5,764 nucleotides of DNA from an uncultured Chitinophagaceae bacterium (lineage in GTDB: Bacteria; Bacteroidota; Bacteroidia; Chitinophagales; Chitinophagaceae). Under the pieces are notes generated by a model. It searched no databases. It was not told the origin of the DNA and was given only the letters and a program-made list of their open reading frames with translations. Numbering within the stretch: the stretch's first letter is position 1; every line of letters starts with the position of its first letter. The translations under genes and the position numbers were made by a program. Below are positions 1 to 5,764 of the stretch, piece by piece. Location of the stretch: NCBI GenBank assembly GCA_946885335.1, contig CAMPGG010000222.1, positions 1 through 5,764 on the forward strand, written 5' to 3'.

Positions 1-54
1 AATCAAAAGTCTTTATTGAAAAATACCGGCGGATTAGATAGAAAGTTGGAATGA
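1..54 (+). CDS. Possible 3' end of a convergent gene (partial, unidentified)
   Basis: Reading frame 1 stays open from the window edge for 17 codons, ending with the residues NTGGLDRKLE and a TGA at 52-54. This would be the C-terminal tail of a + strand gene convergent with the minus-strand array. The other two + frames close at 17-19 and 39-41, so frame 1 is the longest, but 17 codons is far too little to prove coding. No family can be recognised. It may equally be non-coding spacer. Confidence 0.3.
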   Translation, partial: NQKSLLKNTGGLDRKLE

Positions 55-76
55 TTTACATTTTACTTTGATATTC

Positions 77-112
77 CTAATCCCAATTTTCAAATTCTCA
101 AATTATCAAATT
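77..112. repeat. Short tandem octamer repeat (CAAATTnn) downstream of the operon
   Basis: Three exact CAAATT hexamers lie 8 bases apart at 91-96, 99-104 and 107-112, separated by CT and AT. Degenerate units (CTAATCC, CAATTTT) precede them from about 77. The tract lies just past the stop codon of the last minus-strand gene. On the minus strand it reads as repeated AATTTGA-type units. No GC-rich hairpin with a T-run is visible in 55-129, so I cannot point to a standard intrinsic terminator here. Confidence 0.7.
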
Positions 113-129
113 CCCACTTGTATTATTTT

Positions 130-945
130 TTATTCAGGCAATTTAAATATCCTGATCAGGTTTGGGGAATGCGCATAAATTTTTGAAGCGGTGAACTGGA
201 GATGATCATAAGGCAGAAAATCTTTCGGCATCTCATTTTCTTTCAGTGCAAAAGAATTAACCTGGTAACGTTGCAGGCGGTTTTCTTTTGTTGCAATGAT
301 TGACCTGGCCGTTACCGTTATATTGTGCCAGCCTGGATATGGTATCTTATTCTTTAGCGTTCCGTAATAATCAAATACAAAAAATCCCTGGGTGCTGTCA
401 TATAAATACACATAACCATCCTGGTCAAAAATATGCTGGGGTTGCGGGGCTTCGTCAAACAATTGCCTGAAATCAGGCGTTTCCATTAACAGTTTACCTT
501 CTTCATTTATTTTTTTCAATTTGTTCTCCAATACATCATACAGCCAGATATTGCCATCATAAGCCTGGGAAATGGAAGAGACCTGGAATATACCCAGCTT
601 TCGCAAATCAATGGTATGCCGCATATTTAATAAGCGGTCAAGAACAACGATGGTAGAAAAATCTTTATAATACAATAAGACTTTTAATGGATTAGAAACA
701 TCGATGGTGCTTAGTTTTCCAAACCGTTTTACATTATTATAAACAGCAACAGAATCGCCGCGGGCATCTATTTTTTTCAGTTGATCGGTTGAAGACAGGA
801 TGTAAAGATTATCCATGTTATCAACTTTAAACTGCTGAATATCCCCTTCAATCGTAGTGATCAATGCAAATGAACTATCCTTTTGCGCATTCACCCGGAT
901 GGTGACTGCGATAAATAATAATGATATGATAAGTATTCTGTTCAT
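130..945 (-). CDS. Secreted beta-propeller-like protein of unknown function
   Basis: The 271-residue protein starts with a clear Sec signal peptide: MNR, a hydrophobic run at about 4-16, then a VNA-Q site predicting cleavage after Ala20. There is no lipobox cysteine, so it is probably periplasmic or exported rather than a lipoprotein. The mature part holds about six degenerate repeats of 35-40 residues (roughly 35-70, 76-112, 121-158, 166-203, 207-240, 246-268). They show the blade pattern D-x-x-G/N-N-hydrophobic-Y/W followed by LKKI(D/N)..G, for example DGNIWLYD near 130 and DGYVYLYD near 176. This resembles NHL/6-bladed propeller folds and shows no catalytic signature. I chose the ATG at 945, one base after the lpxH stop. 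A TTG at 963 would add six residues before the signal peptide and overlap lpxH by 17 bases. It is the last gene of the array. Function unknown; it may bind a ligand or a partner protein. Confidence 0.8.
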   Translation of the reverse strand: MNRILIISLLFIAVTIRVNAQKDSSFALITTIEGDIQQFKVDNMDNLYILSSTDQLKKIDARGDSVAVYNNVKRFGKLSTIDVSNPLKVLLYYKDFSTIVVLDRLLNMRHTIDLRKLGIFQVSSISQAYDGNIWLYDVLENKLKKINEEGKLLMETPDFRQLFDEAPQPQHIFDQDGYVYLYDSTQGFFVFDYYGTLKNKIPYPGWHNITVTARSIIATKENRLQRYQVNSFALKENEMPKDFLPYDHLQFTASKIYAHSPNLIRIFKLPE

Positions 946-946
946 T

Positions 947-1732
947 TTAAGGAATTCTAACAATCTTATGATCCTGTCCGCACCAGGAAAGTAATTTCAT
1001 TTCCTCGCCATCAAATACAGCATAAGTAAAATAAGATATCCAATCGCCAAGGTTAATATACCTGCTATTATCGGACAGACGAAAATCAATGGGCAAGTGT
1101 CTATGTCCAAACACAAAAAAATCCTTATGCGCTAATTTCAGTTGCTCTTTAGCATAAACGATCAGCCATTCATTTTCTTCACCCAAAAAAACCTCTTCTG
1201 CGTTATTAGATTTTGCCCGGCTCCGGTTACTAAAATAATCAGCCATACCTACACCGATGGCCGGCGGTAAAATGCCAAATAACCAGTTACAGGCTGGGTT
1301 ACGAAAAACTTTCTTGATGAACTTATAACCCTTATCACCCGGACCTAAACCATCACCATGCCCAATTAAAAAACTTTTTCCAAAAAGTTCAAATTCCTTG
1401 GGTTCAAAATATACAGGGATCTTTAATTCCTTTTCAAAATATCCATTCATCCACATATCATGATTGCCCACAAAGAAATGCATGGGAATTCCACTATCAC
1501 TTAATTCGGCAAGTTTGCCCAATAACCTGACATAACCTTTTGGAACAACCTTCCTGTATTCGTACCAAAAATCAAAAAGATCGCCAACAATAAATATTTC
1601 TGCAGCATCCTGTTTGATATGATCAAAAAAAGCCACCAGCTTTTTCTCTCTTTCAAGACTAAGGGAATGATCGGGAACCCCGAGGTGAAAATCAGAAAGG
1701 AAATAAATTTTATTGCGTACGGAAGGTTGCAC
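947..1732 (-). CDS. lpxH: UDP-2,3-diacylglucosamine diphosphatase LpxH
   Basis: This calcineurin-like metallophosphoesterase (261 aa) should hydrolyse UDP-2,3-diacylglucosamine to lipid X and UMP, a cytosolic-face step of lipid A synthesis. All metal-site motifs are present: SDFHLG (D14, H16), GDLFDFW (D51), GNHD (N90, H91), GHGD (H125) and GHRH (H210, H212). The SDFHLG and GDLFDFWYE wording and the 261-residue length fit the LpxH branch better than generic phosphodiesterases, but substrate is assigned by family. The start is GTG at 1732-1730. It directly follows the TAA of the upstream gene in the same frame, and no ATG occurs in this frame before residue 84, beyond the first three metal motifs. 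A weak AAGG lies 8 bases before the GTG. Translation probably depends on termination-reinitiation from the upstream gene. The downstream propeller gene begins one base after its stop. Confidence 0.9.
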   Translation of the reverse strand: MQPSVRNKIYFLSDFHLGVPDHSLSLEREKKLVAFFDHIKQDAAEIFIVGDLFDFWYEYRKVVPKGYVRLLGKLAELSDSGIPMHFFVGNHDMWMNGYFEKELKIPVYFEPKEFELFGKSFLIGHGDGLGPGDKGYKFIKKVFRNPACNWLFGILPPAIGVGMADYFSNRSRAKSNNAEEVFLGEENEWLIVYAKEQLKLAHKDFFVFGHRHLPIDFRLSDNSRYINLGDWISYFTYAVFDGEEMKLLSWCGQDHKIVRIP

Positions 1733-2164
1733 TTAGGTAGCCTTGTTTTTTTGTTTCCAATATTGCAGCACATCGCCACTTTCAATGACGGGACGTTCAT
1801 GGACATCACTGTTATACCAATATATCCAGGCTTCCTGTTCATGATCGTTTATCCAAACATTTGTTTTTGATCGCTTGTACAAAGGCTTTTCTCCATCTTC
1901 CACAACCACGCCTTCATAATCATCTAACTGGCCGATGGCCCAGCCAAATTCATCTTCATTTTTAATTTTATACAATTCACCGATGATGAATTTTTCTTTT
2001 GTTGTAGGAAGAGCGGCGGGATATTCACCCATATCATATAACTCGCCTTTTGTTTTTGCATCACCAACCAAAGTAAAATAATCGCTGATGTATTGGTAAG
2101 CAGGGTGATGAAACCCGCTGCGTAAAGAACCATAAACAAATAAAAAATAAGGTGCCTGCTCCAT
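1733..2164 (-). CDS. Gamma-glutamylcyclotransferase-like (AIG2/GGCT fold) protein
   Basis: The 143-residue protein has the family hallmarks. The N-terminal FVYGSLRSG (9-17) forms the YGSL substrate-binding loop. The segments GELYDMGEYPAA (40-51) and GELYKI (62-67) follow. LDDYEG (80-85) contains Glu84, which sits where the proposed catalytic glutamate lies in this fold. Family members release 5-oxoproline from gamma-glutamyl compounds, or cleave gamma-glutamylamines. The substrate here is unknown, and no glutathione gene is visible nearby. Its ATG overlaps the upstream stop by one base (TAATG), a typical coupling arrangement with no Shine-Dalgarno site of its own. Its TAA is immediately followed by the in-frame GTG of lpxH. 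Confidence 0.8.
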   Translation of the reverse strand: MEQAPYFLFVYGSLRSGFHHPAYQYISDYFTLVGDAKTKGELYDMGEYPAALPTTKEKFIIGELYKIKNEDEFGWAIGQLDDYEGVVVEDGEKPLYKRSKTNVWINDHEQEAWIYWYNSDVHERPVIESGDVLQYWKQKNKAT

Positions 2165-2814
2165 TATGATTGATTGATGGGTTCATCAACAAGTAAACAA
2201 AATACTTCTTTGGGACCGTGAACGCCCACTACCAATGTTTTTTCAATATCCGCCGTTCTGCTGGGGCCGGTAGCAAAGGTTATCATGGAAGGAAGTGCGG
2301 ATCCGTATTTTTCTTTCAGCATTTGTAATGCATCCTTGATATCATAAACTACCTGTGATGTATATGCGATACAAATATGAACAGGAGCATACACACTAAC
2401 TGTTCTTCCTATAGGTTGTGCTGAGCTGAGCACCATACTTCCTGTACGGGCTACCAATGCTTCACAACCTGTAACACTTACATCGCACTGCCCCAGGTCA
2501 ACATCATGAAACTGTGTAAAATTATTTTGCGCCAGCATTTTTTTTAAACCTTCATCCCTGCAAAAGATCTTTTTCCAATCCATTTTTTGAATCAGCATAT
2601 TTAAATGGGATACCAGCTCCTGGTGATTGGCACAAAAAACAAACCGGCCCTGCAAGCGGGTGAACTCTTCAGCAAACTGCACTTCCAGCTCCTGTGTTGA
2701 TGGTTGAAAAACGGAAGTAGCTCCTTCACTTTGTGGAAAAGGAATAGGCGTTGATTGACTCAACGCCTTCCTTATTTTCTTTAATATATTTTCCTTTGCG
2801 GGAGAAATATTCAT
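2164..2814 (-). CDS. LUD-domain protein, LutC/YkgG family (orphan)
   Basis: This 216-residue protein matches the LUD/LutC family. It has an N-terminal helical stretch (1-60) and a core with VTGCEALVARTGSMVLS (114-130). The C-terminal signature is GPSRTADIEKTLVVGVHGP (183-201), close to the GPS-x-(T/S)ADIE...VVGVHGP hallmark of LutC. LutC proteins act with the Fe-S proteins LutA and LutB in L-lactate oxidation in Bacillus, but neither partner is in this window and the protein has no ferredoxin-like cysteine cluster. The role is therefore unassigned; I withhold the name lutC. The central motif reads ARTGS where I would expect something like AETGT in canonical LutC, which may mark a separate subfamily. 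It begins 15 bases after the ftsH stop with a good ribosome site and overlaps the next gene by one base. Confidence 0.85.
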   Translation of the reverse strand: MNISPAKENILKKIRKALSQSTPIPFPQSEGATSVFQPSTQELEVQFAEEFTRLQGRFVFCANHQELVSHLNMLIQKMDWKKIFCRDEGLKKMLAQNNFTQFHDVDLGQCDVSVTGCEALVARTGSMVLSSAQPIGRTVSVYAPVHICIAYTSQVVYDIKDALQMLKEKYGSALPSMITFATGPSRTADIEKTLVVGVHGPKEVFCLLVDEPINQS

Positions 2815-2819
2815 TGATA

Positions 2820-2824
2820 TCCTT
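2820..2824 (-). promoter_or_regulatory. Shine-Dalgarno site for the LUD gene
   Basis: On the minus strand AAGGA lies 5 bases before the ATG at 2814, inside the 15-base ftsH-LUD gap. It is the only clear Shine-Dalgarno site in the array and supports this start. The other genes show weak or no such sites, as is common in Bacteroidota. Confidence 0.7.
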
Positions 2825-2829
2825 ACATT

Positions 2830-4917
2830 TTATAAACCCGGTGGATGATTGGTTACATTACTGTCATAAGGTGGAACGCCTTCGCTTATAACACCGGTAT
2901 CATGTTTGTCTTTCTCAGTCTTAGTATCATCATCATCCTCCAGTAATTTTTTTTCTTCGTAAGGTCGTTTGCCGATCAGTGCTTCAACATCACTCTGGAA
3001 TAATACTTCTCTTTCCAGTAAGGCTTCGGCAAGAATTTCAACTTTTTCACGTTTTTCCTCCAGCAAATCTTTCGTTCTGCGATAAGCTTTATTGATCAGG
3101 ATCCTTACTTCATCATCAATTAAGCGGGATGTTTCTTCACTATATGGTTTGGTGAAATTGTATTCGCCCTGCTGCGGATCATAGAAACTAACATTACCTA
3201 CTTTTTCATTCATACCATATACACTGATCATTGAATATGCAATCTTGGTGATCTGTTGTAAATCGTTTTGTGCACCAGTAGAAATTTTTCCGAAGAAAAT
3301 ATCTTCACTGGCCCTGCCACCTAAGGTCATACAAATCTGGTCGATCAACTGATCGATATTATATAAATACTGCTCTTTGGGTGTGTATTGGGCATATCCC
3401 AATGCGGCTACCCCGCGAGGCACTATCGTTACTTTTAATAATGGATAAGCATGTTCCAGGTACCATCCGCAAATGGCATGACCTGCTTCATGATATGCTA
3501 TAATTCTTTTTTCTTCAGGAGAAATGATCTTGTTCTTCTTTTCCAAACCACCAATAACGCGATCAACCGCATCCTGGAAATCTTCCATTTCCACATGTTC
3601 TTTACCTTTTCTAGCGGCGATCAAAGCTGCTTCATTACAAACGTTGGCGATATCGGCACCGGCAAAGCCAGGTGTTTGCTCAGCCAGTTTGTGAATGTCC
3701 AGTTTGGTTGATATTTTGATTGGTTTCAGGTGAACTTTAAAAATTGCTTCCCTTCCTTTCAAGTCTGGTTTGTCGATAGAAATCTGCCTGTCAAAACGAC
3801 CGGGACGGAGTAAAGCGCTGTCCAATACATCGGGACGATTTGTAGCAGCCAGTACAATAATGCCTACATCAGTTCCAAAACCATCCATTTCAACCAGCAA
3901 CTGGTTCAGGGTACTTTCTCTTTCATCATTGCTCATCATGGCATTCTTACCACGGGCACGACCGATGGCATCGATCTCATCAATAAATATGATACATGGG
4001 GCTTTTTCACGGGCTTGTTTAAAAAGGTCGCGAACCCGGCTGGCACCAACACCAACAAACATTTCTACAAAGTCGGAGCCACTCAGGCTGAAGAAAGGAA
4101 CCTGTGCTTCACCGGCAACTGCCTTAGCCAGCAATGTTTTACCTGTTCCGGGAGGGCCAACGAGCAATGCACCTTTCGGGATCTTACCACCCAGGTTAGT
4201 ATATTTTTTAGGATTCTTCAGGAAGTCAACAATCTCCATAACTTCCACCTTGGCTTCATCCAGGCCTGCCACATCTTTGAAAGTGATATTTACTTTGGTG
4301 CCCTTATCGAATAAAGTAGCTTTTGACTTACCAATGTTGAAGATTCCGCCGGGGCCACCGCCTGAACCAGCACCGCCACCCATTTTACGCATCAGTAAAA
4401 TCCAGAGTGCTATAAATAATAAAACGGGTAATAATAAATTAAGGATGCCACTGAACCAGTCTCTTTCCTGTTCCACTTCATAGAGAACCTCTTCCACATT
4501 TGGATTGGCCGCATAAAAATCGCGGATCTCTTCCTGGAAGCCTTCTCCTGTAATTTTAAAATACAAATGAGGACCTTCCTGGTTGATCTTGCCTGTTACA
4601 CCTCTTTCTGCATTTTCATTGTATTTGGCAATTTTATCTTTTTCAAGATAAACCCTGACCATGTTTTTATTAGAAACAATGATGAATTTTTCAACATCAC
4701 CTTCTTTCAGCATTTCTTTAAAAGCATTCGGATTAGTCTTGGCAATATTGGTTGATAAAGGACCAAAAAAGTTAAAGCCAATTAAAACAGCGAAGATGAT
4801 AGCATAAACCCAGTAGATACTGAATTTTGGACCCTTTTTGGGGTTTTCTCCACCGGTGGGTTTATTATTAAAGCGTGGTAATTTGTTATCGCTTTTATTA
4901 TATGGATCTTGTGACAT
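2830..4917 (-). CDS. ftsH: ATP-dependent zinc metalloprotease FtsH
   Basis: This inner-membrane AAA+ protease (695 aa) extracts and degrades misfolded membrane proteins and short-lived regulators. Layout: basic, Asn/Pro-rich cytoplasmic start (1-31); TM1 about 32-52; periplasmic FtsH_ext domain to about 153; TM2 about 154-176; Gly-rich linker 178-191. The AAA module has Walker A GPPGTGKT (254-261), pore loop FVGV (287-290), Walker B IIFIDE (309-314) and a second region of homology with arginine fingers R371 and R374 in RPGRFDRQ. The peptidase has the zinc motif HEAGH (476-480, catalytic E477) with D552 in STGAQNDLQ as likely third ligand. The C-terminus ends in an acidic EDDDD stretch (660-664) and a Pro-rich tail. 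All key residues are intact. The ATG at 4917 gives a normal N-terminus; only an A-rich tract precedes it. It lies 86 bases after rsfS and leads the tightly packed downstream genes. Confidence 0.98.
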   Translation of the reverse strand: MSQDPYNKSDNKLPRFNNKPTGGENPKKGPKFSIYWVYAIIFAVLIGFNFFGPLSTNIAKTNPNAFKEMLKEGDVEKFIIVSNKNMVRVYLEKDKIAKYNENAERGVTGKINQEGPHLYFKITGEGFQEEIRDFYAANPNVEEVLYEVEQERDWFSGILNLLLPVLLFIALWILLMRKMGGGAGSGGGPGGIFNIGKSKATLFDKGTKVNITFKDVAGLDEAKVEVMEIVDFLKNPKKYTNLGGKIPKGALLVGPPGTGKTLLAKAVAGEAQVPFFSLSGSDFVEMFVGVGASRVRDLFKQAREKAPCIIFIDEIDAIGRARGKNAMMSNDERESTLNQLLVEMDGFGTDVGIIVLAATNRPDVLDSALLRPGRFDRQISIDKPDLKGREAIFKVHLKPIKISTKLDIHKLAEQTPGFAGADIANVCNEAALIAARKGKEHVEMEDFQDAVDRVIGGLEKKNKIISPEEKRIIAYHEAGHAICGWYLEHAYPLLKVTIVPRGVAALGYAQYTPKEQYLYNIDQLIDQICMTLGGRASEDIFFGKISTGAQNDLQQITKIAYSMISVYGMNEKVGNVSFYDPQQGEYNFTKPYSEETSRLIDDEVRILINKAYRRTKDLLEEKREKVEILAEALLEREVLFQSDVEALIGKRPYEEKKLLEDDDDTKTEKDKHDTGVISEGVPPYDSNVTNHPPGL

Positions 4918-5003
4918 GTATTTTTTCTTATGGATTCCTGCTAATTAATAACTATTTGCGTGTAATTGTTTAGCTGATGTTGTTTTTTAACAATATAAAT
5001 TAC
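4918..5003 (-). other. rsfS-ftsH intergenic spacer
   Basis: This 86-base AT-rich gap is the largest inside the array. A weak 5-bp inverted repeat (TTGTT-TTTT-AACAA, 4980-4993) is too AT-rich to be a convincing terminator. No TAnnTTTG promoter box facing ftsH was found. An internal ftsH promoter is possible from the spacing but is not shown by the sequence. Confidence 0.4.
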
Positions 5004-5411
5004 TTATTGGTCATTATGCTCTTCTAATTGAGCATCGTTCCACATTTCCTCCAGCCGGTAAAATTTACGGCTTTCAGGATGCATCACGTGTACAACTACA
5101 TTCACATAATCAATTAAAATCCATTGCAAGGCCTGGTAACCTTCGAAATGGTATGGTATTTCATCACAATTATCTCTCACTTCTTCCCGCACATGATCGG
5201 CAATAGCTTTTACCTGCGTGGTACTGGGTGCCTCGCAAATAATAAAGAAATCCGCAACAGCTTCTGGAATTTTTCGAAGGTCAAGTGAAGTAATATTCTC
5301 TCCTTTCTTATCCTGTATAGCGTGAATAATGGTTTTTAAAATTTTAGCGCTTTTTGTTAATCGCGTTACACTGTTCTTTTTCCTGTTCGCTAATATGGCC
5401 AGTTGTTCCAA
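5004..5411 (-). CDS. rsfS: Ribosomal silencing factor RsfS (Iojap/DUF143)
   Basis: RsfS binds protein uL14 on the large ribosomal subunit and blocks joining to the small subunit, lowering translation in poor growth conditions. The 135-residue product carries the whole domain at about 23-127. It shows IIHAIQDKKGENI (28-40), the core VADFFIICEAPSTTQVKAIAD (52-72), and the C-terminal signature with EGYQALQWILIDY (90-102), VVHVM (106-110), ESRKFYRLEEMW (113-124). The start appears to be TTG at 5411-5409. In this frame there is no ATG between the upstream stop at 5439-5441 and the conserved core, so only TTG or rare ATA/ATT codons are available. It has a basic extension of about 20 residues ahead of the domain. 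It is the first gene of the minus-strand array, with a predicted leader of about 100 bases. Confidence 0.93.
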   Translation of the reverse strand: MEQLAILANRKKNSVTRLTKSAKILKTIIHAIQDKKGENITSLDLRKIPEAVADFFIICEAPSTTQVKAIADHVREEVRDNCDEIPYHFEGYQALQWILIDYVNVVVHVMHPESRKFYRLEEMWNDAQLEEHNDQ

Positions 5412-5467
5412 ATAATTATCTTTTATATGAATGAATATTTAAAGGTTGTAAGCAGGTTTAAAGCTTT

Positions 5468-5480
5468 TAAAACCGTTTTA
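5468..5480. repeat. Small palindrome in the rsfS leader
   Basis: TAAAAC-C-GTTTTA is a perfect 6-bp inverted repeat around one central base. It lies in the predicted rsfS leader, downstream of its promoter. It could be an operator-like half-site pair, but in such AT-rich DNA a chance match is realistic. Confidence 0.3.
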
Positions 5481-5515
5481 TGATAAAGGCACGAAAATTA
5501 AAATGATTCAATAAA

Positions 5516-5545
5516 AAAAGATAGAGATGCTGTTTTGAAATGCAA
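5516..5545 (-). promoter_or_regulatory. Predicted promoter for rsfS and the minus-strand array
   Basis: On the minus strand TTG (5545-5543) is followed after exactly 19 bases by TATCTTTT (5523-5516). This matches the Bacteroidota housekeeping pattern of a -33 TTG and a -7 TAnnTTTG, with one mismatch in the last base. Transcription would start near 5509, giving a leader of roughly 100 bases before the rsfS TTG. The -7 box lies in the left arm of the 10-bp inverted repeat. Confidence 0.55.
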
Positions 5546-5600
5546 TGCCGCACGATCTTCGTTCTACCTCACATTTCTTCGTTTTTTGGCCTCTATCTTT
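5517..5600. repeat. 10-bp inverted repeat carrying both divergent -7 boxes
   Basis: AAAGATAGAG at 5517-5526 and CTCTATCTTT at 5591-5600 are perfect reverse complements with 64 bases between them. Each arm contains TATCTTT in the direction of transcription away from the centre, so the repeat places matching -7 boxes for rsfS and birA. The symmetry may be duplicated promoter sequence or a shared regulator site. Confidence 0.65.
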
Positions 5601-5601
5601 G
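5594..5601 (+). promoter_or_regulatory. Predicted -7 promoter box for birA
   Basis: TATCTTTG is a perfect match to the Bacteroidota TAnnTTTG box. No TTG lies at the usual 19-21 base distance upstream; the region there is pyrimidine-rich (ACATTTCTTC). Transcription is expected to begin around 5606-5609, only some 10-13 bases before the TTG start at 5619, so the birA mRNA would be nearly leaderless. Confidence 0.6.
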
Positions 5602-5618
5602 TCAAAAATATGAATTAA

Positions 5619-5764
5619 TTGCCACAACATTCAGCACCTTTCACAATCGGGTTTCCTTTTATTGAACTGCCTTCTGTTGACAGTACCAACAACTATGCCA
5701 TGGCAAAGGTGCATGAAGGCTTGGCACAACCGGGTATGGCCATTATGGCCCACGACCAAACCGC
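5619..5764 (+). CDS. birA: Biotin--[acetyl-CoA-carboxylase] ligase, 5' part only
   Basis: BirA activates biotin with ATP and attaches it to the carrier protein of acetyl-CoA carboxylase and similar enzymes. The 48 visible codons begin the catalytic domain: PFIELPSVDSTNNYAMAK (13-30) contains the SVDSTN biotin-site motif (S22, T23, N24), and AHDQT (44-48) opens the conserved A-x-x-QT-x-G ligase segment before the window ends. Only about a dozen residues precede the ligase fold, so this is a class I enzyme without the N-terminal HTH domain and should not autoregulate. The start is TTG at 5619. A TAA lies directly before it in frame and the first in-frame ATG comes after the biotin motif. The gene is divergent from rsfS. 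Confidence 0.88.
   Translation, partial: MPQHSAPFTIGFPFIELPSVDSTNNYAMAKVHEGLAQPGMAIMAHDQT

Noticed and set aside
3..41. Alternative partial + strand frame 3 at the left edge
   Set aside because: Only 12 codons before a TAG and using two consecutive CGG codons; frame 1 is longer and no less plausible, though neither is proven.
946..963. TTG start at 963 for the propeller protein, adding MLEFLK
   Set aside because: It overlaps lpxH by 17 bases and places a non-typical leader before a signal peptide; the ATG at 945 gives a standard signal peptide and a one-base gap.
1501..2139. Extra minus-strand frames of 113 and 71 codons (1501-1842, 1924-2139) and a + strand frame at 1619-1870
   Set aside because: All lie inside or across the lpxH and GGCT genes in other frames, show no recognisable motifs and would require overlapping coding that the conserved proteins already explain.
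3770..4483. Long open frame (237 codons) on the + strand opposite ftsH
   Set aside because: It is the antisense shadow of the strongly conserved FtsH AAA domain; its predicted protein is low-complexity Ser/Pro-rich with no family features, and all FtsH motifs are intact on the other strand.
4980..4993. Possible intrinsic terminator or hairpin between rsfS and ftsH
   Set aside because: The stem is only five A/T-rich pairs with a single G-C pair, too weak for termination, and no T-run follows in the direction of transcription.
5412..5440. Upstream start for rsfS
   Set aside because: The frame is open back to the stop at 5439-5441 but contains only ATA/ATT as possible starts; TTG at 5411 is the more usual initiator.

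Overview
The window looks like a chromosomal housekeeping locus from a Bacteroidota bacterium, probably of the Chitinophagaceae/Chitinophagales type. The pointers are AT-rich DNA, a TAnnTTTG-type promoter box, few strong Shine-Dalgarno sites, and a two-TM FtsH of 695 residues with a Gly-rich linker and an acidic tail. The lineage call is inferred from gene content and protein style, not from a search. I see no phage, IS, CRISPR, tRNA or rRNA, and no clearly novel multi-gene system.

Layout, right to left. At the right edge, on the + strand, is the 5' end of a biotin--protein ligase gene (birA, cut by the window end). A ~207-base divergent spacer (5412-5618) holds a 10-bp inverted repeat whose two arms each carry a Bacteroidota-type -7 promoter box, one facing birA and one facing leftward. 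From the leftward promoter runs a compact, six-gene minus-strand array: rsfS (ribosomal silencing factor), ftsH (membrane AAA+ metalloprotease), an orphan LutC/LUD-domain protein, a gamma-glutamylcyclotransferase-like (AIG2/GGCT) protein, lpxH (UDP-2,3-diacylglucosamine diphosphatase, lipid A synthesis) and a secreted protein with about six beta-propeller-like repeats. An 86-base gap separates rsfS from ftsH. After that the genes are 15, -1, 0 and 1 bases apart, so the last five are very probably co-transcribed and translationally coupled. The left 129 bases contain an octamer-repeat tract and perhaps the last codons of a convergent + strand gene.

Functionally the array mixes translation control (RsfS), envelope protein quality control (FtsH), lipid A synthesis (LpxH) and three poorly understood small proteins. 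FtsH and LpxH in one unit is a plausible growth/envelope link, but that is inference. The most unusual details are at start codons: birA and rsfS appear to begin with TTG and lpxH with GTG. lpxH begins in the same frame directly after the GGCT stop codon (TAA-GTG). birA is preceded in frame by a two-codon ATG-AAT-TAA mini-ORF lying almost at the predicted transcription start.
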